Part shown: piece after piece, positions 54,301 to 64,000 of the stretch
How the letters are laid out: every line of letters begins with the position of its first letter
Numbering within the stretch: position 1 is the stretch's first letter
Assembly (NCBI GenBank): GCA_949825065.1
Contig: OX463855.1
Location: 42,170,232 to 42,234,231 of the forward strand
Direction: 5' to 3'
Length of the DNA: 64,000 bases
Origin: Odontocerum albicorne
Taxonomy: Eukaryota; Arthropoda; Insecta; Trichoptera; Odontoceridae
Notes under the pieces: generated by a model
Databases searched by the model: none
What the model saw: the letters and a program-made list of their open reading frames with translations, nothing else
Told to the model about the DNA's origin: nothing
Program-made: the position numbers and the translations under genes

Positions 54301-56000
54301 ATTTCGGACTCAGAAAACACTTTATTTTTAGTTATTTGAGGGTTTTTAATATCGCTGATCAATAATCAGTAAGTATTAATATGAAATCAAACAAAAAAAA
54401 TTGACAAAGCTTGATAGTTTCTTATATATTGAGACTAATTGGCGCAAAAAATTTTCGACTAACAAAACACTTTATTTTTAGTTATTTGAGGGTTTTTAAT
54501 ATCGCTGATCAATAATCAGTAAGTATTAATATGAAATCAAACAACAAAAAATTGACTAAACTTGATATTGTCTTATATATTGAGACTTAAATACGTAAAA
54601 AATTTTCGACTTACAAAACACTTTATTTTTAGTTATTTGAGGGTTTTTAATATCGCTGATCAATAATCAGTAAGTATTAATATGAAATCAAACAAAAAAA
54701 AATTGACGAAACTTGAAAGTTTCCAATATATTGAGACTTAAAGACGCAAAAAATTTTCGACTAACAAAACACTTTATTTTTAGTTATTTGAGGGTTTTTA
54801 ATATCGCTGATCAATAATCAGTAAGTATTAATATGAAATCAAACAACAAAAAATTGACTAAACTTGATATTGTCTTATATATTGAGACTTAAATACGTCA
54901 AAAATTTTCGACTTACAAAACACTTTATTTTTAGTTATTTGAGGGTTTTTTATATCGCTTATCAATAATCAGTGAGTATTAATATGAAATCAAACAAAAA
55001 AAATTGAATAAACTTGATGGTGTCTTATATATTGAGACTTAAAGACGCAAAAAATTTTCGACTCACAAAACATTTTATTTTTAGTTATTTGAGGGTTTTT
55101 AATATCGCTGATCAATAATCAGTAAGTATTAATATGAAATCAAACAAAAAAAAATTGACGAAACTTGATAGTTTCTTATATATTGAGACTAATTGGCGCA
55201 AAAAATTTTCGTTTCACAAAACACTTAATTTTTAGTTATTTGAGGGTTTTTAATATCGCTGATCAATAATCAGTAAGTATAAATATGAAATCAAACAAAA
55301 AAAATTGAATAAACTTGATAGTGTCTTATACATGACGCCAAAAGTTTTCGACTCACAAAACACTTTATTTTTAGTTATTTGAGGGGTTTTAATATCGCTT
55401 ATCAATAATAAGTAAGTATTAATATGAAATCAAACAAAAAAATTTGACTAAACTTGATAGTGTCTTATATATTGAGACTTAAAGACGCAAAAAATTTTCG
55501 ACTCACAAAACACTTTATTTTTAGTTATTTGAGGGTTTTTAATATCGCTGATCAATAATCAGTAAGTATTAATATGAAATCAAACAACAAAAAATTGACG
55601 AAACTTGATAGTTGTTTATATTGAGACGAAAATTCGCAAAAAATTTTCGACTCACAAAACACTTTATTTTTAGTTATTTGAGGGTTTTTAATATTGCTGA
55701 TCAATAATCAGTAAGTATTAATATGAAATCAAACAACAAAAAATTGACGAAACTTGATAGTTTCTTATATATTGAGACTTAAAGACGCCAAAAATTTTCG
55801 ACTCACAAAACATTTTATTTTTAGTTATTTGAGGGTTTTTAATATCGCTGATCAATAATCAGTAAGTATTAATATGAAATCAAACAAAAAAAAATTGACG
55901 AAACTTGATAGTTTCTTATATATTGAGACTAATTGGCGCAAAAAATTTTCGACTCACAAAACACTTTATTTTTAGTTATTTGAGGGTTTTTAATATCGCT
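36360..56000. repeat. Region of 3.3-3.6 kb higher-order repeats
   Basis: A fixed series of monomer classes recurs. The AAAGCTTGATAG pair starts at 36371, 39674, 43280, 48241 and 54256. The shortened TTATACATGACGCC unit and, about 300 bp on, the GACGAAAATTCGC unit (37741, 41195, 44499, 46156, 49610, 51118, 52622, 55625) recur with it. Full units are 3,303, 3,454 and 3,606 bp, steps of one monomer. The 1,657-bp spacing near 45 kb and those of about 1,505 bp near 50-52 kb are partial or inserted units. The organisation is a 22-24-mer higher-order repeat with internal gains and losses. Confidence 0.85.
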
Positions 56001-57235
56001 GATCAATAATCAGTAAGTATTAATATGAAATCAAACAAAAAAAAATTGACGAAACTTGAAAGTTTCCAATATATTGAGACTTAAAGACGCAAAAAACTTT
56101 CGACTAACAAAACACTTTATTTTTAGTTATTTGAGGGTTTTTAATATCGCTGATCAATAATCAGTAAGTATTAATATGAAATCAAACAAAAAAAATTTGA
56201 CTAAACTTGATAGTGTCTTATATATTGAGACTTAAAGAAGTCAAAAATTTTCGACTCACAAAACACTTTATTTTTAGTTATTTGAGGGTTTTTAATATCG
56301 CTGATCAATAATCAGTAAGTATTAATATGAAATCAAACAAAAAAAAAATTGACGAAACTTGATAGTTTCTTATATATTGAGACTAATTGGCGCAAAAAAT
56401 TTTCGACTCACAAAACACTTTATTTTTAGTTATTTGAGGGTTTTTAATATCGCTGATCAATAATCAGTAAGTATTAATATGAAATCAAACAGAAAAAAAT
56501 TTACAAAACTTGATAGTGTCTTATATATTGAGACTTAAAGACGCAAAAAATTTTCGACTCACAAAACACTTTATTTTTAGTTATTTGAGGGTTTTTAATA
56601 TCGCTGATCAATAATCATAAGTATTAATATGAAATCAAACAAAAAAAAATTGACGAAACTTGATAGTTTCTTATATATTGAGACTAATTGGCGCAAAAAA
56701 TTTTCGACTCACAAAACACTTTATTTTTAGTTATTTGAGGGTTTTTAATATCGCTGATCAATAATCAGTAAGTATTAATATGAAATCAAACAAAAAAAAT
56801 TTACTAAACTTGATAGTGTCTTATATATTGAGACTTAAAGACGCAAAAATTTTTCGACTCACAAAACACTTTATTTTTAGGTATTTGAGGGTTTTTAATA
56901 TCGCTGATCAATAATCAGTAAGTATTAATATGAAATCAAACAAAAAAAAATTGACAAAACTTGATAGTTTCTTATATATTGAGACTAATTGGCGCAAAAC
57001 ATTTTCGACTCACAAAACACTTTATTTTTAGTTATTTGAGGGTTTTTAATATCGCTGATCAATAATCAGTAAGTATAAATATGAAATCAAACAAAAAAAA
57101 ATTGACGAAACTTGATAGTTTCTTATATATTGAGACTAATTGGCGCAAAAAATTTTCGTTTCACAAAACACTTAATTTTTAGTTATTTGAGGGTTTTTAA
57201 TATCGCTGATCAATAATCAGTAAGTACTAATATGA

Positions 57236-59480
57236 AATCAAACAAAAAAAAATTAATATCAAATCAAACCAAAAAAATTTTGATAGTTTCTTATATATTG
57301 AGACTAATTGGCGCAAAAAATTTTCGACTCACAAAACACTTTATTTTTAGTTATTTGAGGGTTTTTAATATCGCTGATCAATAATCAGTAAGTATTAATA
57401 TGAAATCAAACAACAAAAAATTGACGAAACATGATAGTTGTTTATATTGAGACGAAAATTCGCAAACAATTTTCGACTCACAAAACACTTTATTTTTAGT
57501 TATTTGAGGGTTTTTAATATCGCTGATCAATAATCAGTAAGTATTAATATGAAATCAAACAACAAAAAATTGACGAAACTTGATAGTTTCTTATATATTG
57601 AGACTAATTGGCGCTAAAAATTTTCGACTCACAAAACACTTTATTTTTAGTTATTTGAGGGTTTTTAATATCGCTGATCAATAATCAGTAAGTATTAATA
57701 TGAAATCAAACAAAAAAAAATTAATATGAAATCAAACCAAAAAAATTTTGATAGTTTCTTATATATTGAGACTAATTGGCGCAAAAAATTTTCGACTCAC
57801 AAAACACTTTATTTTTAGTTATTTGAGGGTTTTTAATATCGCTGATCAATAATCATAAGTATTAATATGAAATCAAACAAAAAAAAATTGACGAAACTTG
57901 ATAGTTTCTTATATATTGAGACTAATTGGCGCAAAAAATTTTCGACTCACAAAACACTTTATTTTTAGTTATTTGAGGGTTTTTAATATCGCTGATCAAT
58001 AATCAGTAAGTATTAATATGAAATCAAACAAAAAAAATTTACTAAACTTGATAGTGTCTTATATATTGAGACTTAAAGACGCAAAAAATTTTCGACTCAC
58101 AAAACACTTTATTTTTAGGTATTTGAGGGTTTTTAATATCGCTGATCAATAATCAGTAAGTATTAATATGAAATCAAACAAAAAAAAAATTACAAAACTT
58201 GATAGTTTCTTATATATTGAGACTAATTGGCGCAAAACATTTTCGACTCACAAAACACTTTATTTTTAGTTATTTGAGGGTTTTTAATATCGCTGATCAA
58301 TAATCAGTAAGTATTAATATGAAATCAAACAAAAAAAATTTGACTAAACTTGATAGTGTCTTATATATTGAGACTTAAAGACGCCAAAAATTTTCGACTC
58401 ACAAAACATTTTATTTTTAGTTATTTGAGGGTTTTTAATATCGCTGATCAATAATCAGTAAGTATTAATATGAAATCAAACAAAAAAAATTGACGAAACT
58501 TGATAGTTTCTTATATATTGAGACTAATTGGCGCAAAAAATTTTCGTTTCACAAAACACTTTATTTTTAGTTATTTGAGGGTTTTTAATATCGCTGATCA
58601 ATAATCAGTAAGTATAAATATGAAATCAAACAAAAAAAAATTGACGAAACTTGATAGTTTCTTATATATTGAGACTAATTGGCGCAAAAAATTTTCGTTT
58701 CACAAAACACTTAATTTTTAGTTATTTGAGGGTTTTTAATATCGCTGATCAATAATCAGTAAGTATAAATATGAAATCAAACAAAAAAAATTGAATAAAC
58801 TTCATAGTGTCTTATACATGACGCCAAAAGTTTTCGACTATATTTTCGACTATATTGAGTCTTATATATTGAGACTTAAAGACGCAAAAAATTTTCGACT
58901 CACAAAACATTTTATTTTTAGTTATTTGAGGGTTTTTAATATCGCTGATCAATAATCAGTAAGTATTAATATGAAATCAAACAAAAAAAAATTGACGAAA
59001 CTTGATAGTTTCTTATATATTGAGACTAATTGGCGCAAAAAATTTTCGTTTCACAAAACACTTTATTTTTAGTTATTTGAGGGTTTTTAATATCGCTGAT
59101 CAATAATCAGTAAGTATAAATATGAAATCAAACAAAAAAAAATTGACGAAACTTGATAGTGTCTTATATATTGAGACTTAAAGACGCCAAAAATTTTCGA
59201 CTCACAAAACATTTTATTTTTAGTTATTTGAGGGTTTTTAATATCGCTGATCAATAATCAGTAAGTATTAATATGAAATCAAACAAAAAAAAATTGACGA
59301 AACTTGATAGTTTCTTATATATTGAGACTAATTGGCGCAAAAAATTTTCGTTTCACAAAACACTTTATTTTTAGTTATTTGAGGGTTTTTAATATCGCTG
59401 ATCAATAATCAGTAAGTATTAATATGAAATCAAACAAAAAAAAATTAATATGAAATCAAACCAAAAAAATTTTGATAGTT
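57236..59480. repeat. Zone of internally rearranged monomers
   Basis: Three monomers contain a repeated copy of the TTAATATGAAATCAAAC segment directly after their A-run, at about 57253, 57721 and 59445. All three then read CCAAAAAAATTTTGATAG, so they derive from one event that was later copied. The first copy has ATATCAAATC in place of ATATGAAATC. A severely truncated unit lies at about 58816-58870. The short GACGAAAATTCGC units here (57451, 59643) have CAAACAATTTTC instead of CAAAAAATTTTC. Confidence 0.75.
58816..58870. repeat. Truncated, rearranged monomer
   Basis: A unit of the TTATACATGACGCC class breaks off after TTTTCGACTATA (58831-58842), which is immediately repeated at 58843-58854. 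It then joins TTGAGTCTTATATATTGAG of the next unit. The whole conserved core of one monomer, with its dyad, is missing. This is the largest loss within a unit in the window. Confidence 0.8.
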
Positions 59481-59755
59481 TCTTATATATTGAGACTAAT
59501 TGGCGCAAAAAATTTTCGACTCACAAAACACTTTATTTTTAGTTATTTGAGGGTTTTTAATATCGCTGATCAATAATCAGTAAGTATTAATATGAAATCA
59601 AACAACAAAAAATTGACGAAACTTGATAGTTGTTTATATTGAGACGAAAATTCGCAAACAATTTTCGACTCACAAAACACTTTATTTTTAGTTATTTGAG
59701 GGTTTTTAATATCGCTGATCAATAATCAGTAAGTATTAATATGAAATCAGACAAA

Positions 59756-60600
59756 AAAAATTGACAAAGCTTGATAGTTTCTTATATATTGAGACTAATT
59801 GGCGCAAAAAATTTCCGACTCACAAAACACTTTATTTTTAGTTATTTGAGGGTTTTTAATATCGCTGATCAATAATCAGTAAGTATTAATATGAAATCAA
59901 ACAAAAAAAATTGACAAAGCTTGATAGTTTCTTATATATTGAGACTAATTGGCGCAAAAAATTTTCGACTAACAAAACACTTTATTTTTAGTTATTTGAG
60001 GGTTTTTAATATCGCTGATCAATAATCAGTAAGTATTAATATGAAATCAAACAAAAAAAAATTGACGAAACTTGAAAGTTTCCAATATATTGAGACTTAA
60101 AGACGCAAAAAATTTTCGACTCACAAAACACTTTATTTTTAGTTATTTGAGGGTTTTTAATATCGCTTATCAATAATCAGTAAGTATTAATATGAAATCA
60201 AACAAAAAAAATTGAATAAACTTGATGGTGTCTTATATATTGAGACTTAGAGACGCCAAAAATTTTCGACTCACAAAACACTATATTTTTAGTTATTTGC
60301 GGGTTTTTAATATCGCTGATCAATAATCAGTAAGTTTTTAGATGAAATCAAACAAAAAAAAATTGACTAAACTTGATAGTGTCTTATATATTGAGACTTA
60401 AAGACGCAAAAAATTTTCGACTCACAAAACACTTTATTTTTAGTTATTTGAGGGTTTTTAATATCGCTGATCAATAATCAGTAAGTATTAATATGAAATC
60501 AAACAAAAAAAAATTGACGAAACTTGATAGTTTCTTATATATTGAGACTAATTGGCGCAAAAAATTTTCGACTCACAAAACACTTAATTTTTAGTTATTT
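59756..60600. repeat. Patch of left-arm monomer types in the right arm
   Basis: The unit starting near 60243 has GAGACTTAGAGACGCC, CACTATATTTTTAG and TTTGCGGG, the combination seen repeatedly in the left 23 kb (for example at 1, 3321 and 5130) but otherwise absent from the right arm. It is preceded by the GAAAGTTTCC and ATGGTGTC units that precede it in the left arm, so a multi-monomer block is shared. Confidence 0.7.
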
Positions 60601-63600
60601 GAGGGTTTTTTATATCGCTGATCAATAATCAGTAAGTATTAATATGAAATCAAACAAAAAAAATTTGACTTAACTTGATAGTGTCTTATATATTGAGACT
60701 TAAAGACGCAAAAAATTTTCGACTCACAAAACACTTTATTTTTAGTTATTTGAAGGTTTTTAATATCGCTGATAAATAATCAGTAAGTATTAATATGAAA
60801 TCAAATAAAAAAAAATTGACTAAACTTGATAGTGTCATATATTGAGACTTAAAGACGCAAAAAATTTTCGACTCACAAAACACTTTATTTTTAGTTATTT
60901 GAGGGTTTTTAATAATTCTGATCAATAATCAGTAAGTATTAATATGAAATCAAACAAAAAAAAATTGACGAAACTTGATAGTTTCTTATATATTGAGACT
61001 TAAATACGTCAAAAATTTTCGACTTACAAAACACTTTATTTTTAGTTATTTGAGGGTTTTTAATATCGCTGATCAATAATCAGTAAGTATTAATATGAAA
61101 TCAAACAACAAAAAATTGACTAAACTTGATATTGTCTTATATATTGAGACTTAAATACGTCAAAAATTTTCGACTTACAAAACACTTTATTTTTAGTTAT
61201 TTGAGGGTTTTTAATATCGCTGATCAATAATCAGTAAGTATTAATATGAAATCAAACAAAAAAAAATTGACGAAACTTGAAAGTTTCCAATATATTGAGA
61301 CTTAAAGACGCAAAAAATTTTCGACTAACAAAACACTTTATTTTTAGTTATTTGAAGGTTTTTAATATCGCTGATCAATAATCAGTAAGTATTAATATGA
61401 AATCAAACAAAAAAAAATTGACGAAACTTGATAGTTTCTTATATATTGAGACTAATTGGCGCAAAAAATTTCCGACTCACAAAACACTTTATTTTTAGTT
61501 ATTTGAGGGTTTTTAATATCGCTGATCAATAATCAGTAAGTATTAATATGAAATCAAACAAAAAAAATTGACAAAGCTTGATAGTTTCTTATATATTGGG
61601 ACTAATTGGCGCAAAAAATTTTCGACTAACAAAACACTTTATTTTTAGTTATTTGAGGGTTTTTAATATCGCTGATCAATAATCAGTAAGTATTAATATG
61701 AAATCAAACAACAAAAAATTGACTAAACTTGATATTGTCTTATATATTGAGACTTAAATACGTCAAAAATTTTCGACTTACAAAACACTTTATTTTTAGT
61801 TATTTGAGGGTTTTTAATATCGCTGATCAATAATCAGTAAGTATTAATATGAAATCAAACAAAAAAAAATTGACGAAACTTGAAAGTTTCCAATATATTG
61901 AGACTTAAAGACGCAAAAAATTTTCGACTAACAAAACACTTTATTTTTAGTTATTTGAGGGTTTTTAATATCGCTGATCAATAATCAGTAAGTATTAATA
62001 TGAAATCAAACAACAAAAAATTGACTAAACTTGATATTGTCTTATATATTGAGACTTAAATACGTCAAAAATTTTCGACTTACAAAACACTTTATTTTTA
62101 GTTATTTGAGGGTTTTTAATATCGCTTATCAATAATCAGTAAGTATTAATATGAAATCAAACAAAAAAAATTGACGAAACTTGATAGTTTCTTATATATT
62201 GAGACTTAAAGACGCAAAAAATTTTCGACTCACAAAACACTTTATTTTTAGTTATTTGAGGGTTTTTAATATCGCTGATCAATAATCAGTAAGTATAAAT
62301 ATGAAATCAAACAAAAAAAATTGAATAAACTTGATAGTGTCTTATACATGACGCCAAAAGTTTTCGACTCACAAAACACTTTATTTTTAGTTATTTGAGG
62401 GGTTTTAATATCGCTTTTCAATAATAAGTAAGTATTAATATGAAATCAAACAAAAAAAATTTGACTAAACTTGATAGTGTCTTATATATTGAGACTTAAA
62501 GACGCAAAAAATTTTCGACTCACAAAACACTTTATTTTTAGTTATTTGAGGGTTTTTAATATCGCTGATCAATAATCAGTAAGTATTAATATGAAATCAA
62601 ACAACAAAAAATTGACTAAATTTGATATTGTCTTATATATTGAGACTTAAATACGTCAAAAATTTTCGACTTACAAAACACTTTATTTTTAGTTATTTGA
62701 GGGTTTTTAATATCGCTTATCAATAATCAGTGAGTATTAATATGAAATCAAACAAAAAAAATTGAATAAACTTGATGGTGTCTTATATATTGAGACTTAA
62801 AGACGCAAAAAATTTTCGACTCACAAAACATTTTATTTTTAGTTATTTGAGGGTTTTTAATATCGCTGATCAATAATCAGTAAGTATTAATATGAAATCA
62901 AACAAAAAAAAATTGACGAAACTTGATAGTTTCTTATATATTGAGACTAATTGGCGCAAAAAATTTTCGTTTCACAAAACACTTAATTTTTAGTTATTTG
63001 AGGGTTTTTAATATCGCTGATCAATAATCAGTAAGTATAAATATGAAATCAAACAAAAAAAATTGAATAAACTTGATAGTGTCTTATACATGACGCCAAA
63101 AGTTTTCGACTCACAAAACACTTTATTTTTAGTTATTTGAGGGGTTTTAATATCGCTTATCAATAATAAGTAAGTATTAATATGAAATCAAACAAAAAAA
63201 ATTTGACTAAACTTGATAGTGTCTTATATATTGAGACTTAAAGACGCAAAAAATTTTCGACTCACAAAACACTTTATTTTTAGTTATTTGAGGGTTTTTA
63301 ATATCGCTGATCAATAATCAGTAAGTATTAATATGAAATCAAACAACAAAAAATTGACGAAACTTGATAGTTGTTTATATTGAGACGAAAATTCGCAAAA
63401 AATTTTCGACTCACAAAACACTTTATTTTTAGTTATTTGAGGGTTTTTAATATTGCTGATCAATAATCAGTAAGTATTAATATGAAATCAAACAACAAAA
63501 AATTGACGAAACTTGATAGTTTCTTATATATTGAGACTTAAAGACGCCAAAAATTTTCGACTCACAAAACATTTTATTTTTAGTTATTTGAGGGTTTTTA

Positions 63601-64000
63601 ATATCGCTGATCAATAATCAGTAAGTATTAATATGAAATCAAACAAAAAAAAATTGACGAAACTTGATAGTTTCTTATATATTAAGACTAATTGGCGCAA
63701 AAAATTTTCGACTCACAAAACACTTTATTTTTAGTTATTTGAGGGTTTTTAATATCGCTGATCAATAATCAGTAAGTATTAATATGAAATCAAACAAAAA
63801 AAAATTGACGAAACTTGAAAGTTTCCAATATATTGAGACTTAAAGACGCAAAAAACTTTCGACTCACAAAACACTTTATTTTTAGTTATTTGAGGGTTTT
63901 TAATATCGCTGATCAATAATCAGTAAGTATTAATATGAAATCAAACAAAAAAAATTTGACTAAACTTGATAGTGTCTTATATATTGAGACTTAAAGACGC

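Larger units (their letters stand above)
25570..64000. repeat. Satellite array, right arm (same monomer)
   Basis: The same monomer continues in the same orientation after the transposon, for about 255 units, to the end of the window. The mix of classes differs from the left arm. Units with GAAAGTTTCC, units with CAGAAAAAAATTTAC, a shortened class with TTATACATGACGCC and another with GACGAAAATTCGC become frequent. From about 36 to 56 kb they recur in a fixed order every 3.3-3.6 kb. Between 57 and 59.5 kb several monomers are internally rearranged. No open reading frame of note, RNA gene or second transposon is visible in this 38 kb. Confidence 0.98.

Noticed and set aside
1..64000. CRISPR-like or integron-like repeat array
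   Set aside because: Repeats abut without unique spacers, the unit is 151 bp, and no associated genes exist. It is a satellite.

Overview
The window is almost entirely one tandem satellite DNA. A very AT-rich monomer of about 151 bp (about 25% GC by counting one consensus unit) is repeated head-to-tail in one orientation from base 1 to base 64000. It is interrupted once, by a 1,276-bp mariner-type DNA transposon at 24294-25569. Dividing length by monomer size gives roughly 160 units left of the transposon and 255 units right of it. The array runs off both ends, so its full size and chromosomal position cannot be seen. No host gene, tRNA, rRNA or CRISPR array is visible.

A megasatellite-like array with higher-order repeats and a mariner element with a TA target duplication point to a eukaryote, most likely an insect or other arthropod. 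The species cannot be named from this sequence. A pericentromeric or other heterochromatic location is an inference from the array alone.

Layout: 1-24293 is array arm L. It is rich in monomers with a 'TTTGCGGG' variant, and is built from blocks of 0.75-4 kb copied 3.9-5.9 kb apart. 24294-25569 is the mariner, transcribed on the minus strand. Its catalytic DD34D domain is intact, but the gene has a frameshift between its two DNA-binding helix-turn-helix modules and no ATG start. 25570-31000 holds shorter tandem duplications of 1,948 and 1,045 bp. About 36-56 kb shows a repeating higher-order unit of about 3.3-3.6 kb (22-24 monomers). 57-59.5 kb has the most rearranged monomers. 59.7-60.6 kb carries a patch of left-arm-type variants.

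Each monomer has a nearly invariant core, with a perfect 15-bp dyad followed by an 8-bp palindrome, and a variable segment that defines a handful of monomer classes. The mariner landed in one copy of a 13-monomer tandem duplication. The sister copy, about 3.2 kb downstream, keeps the unoccupied site, which orders the events: duplication first, transposition second. I found no clear sign of a new biological system. The best leads are the conserved dyad core and the layered history of the array.
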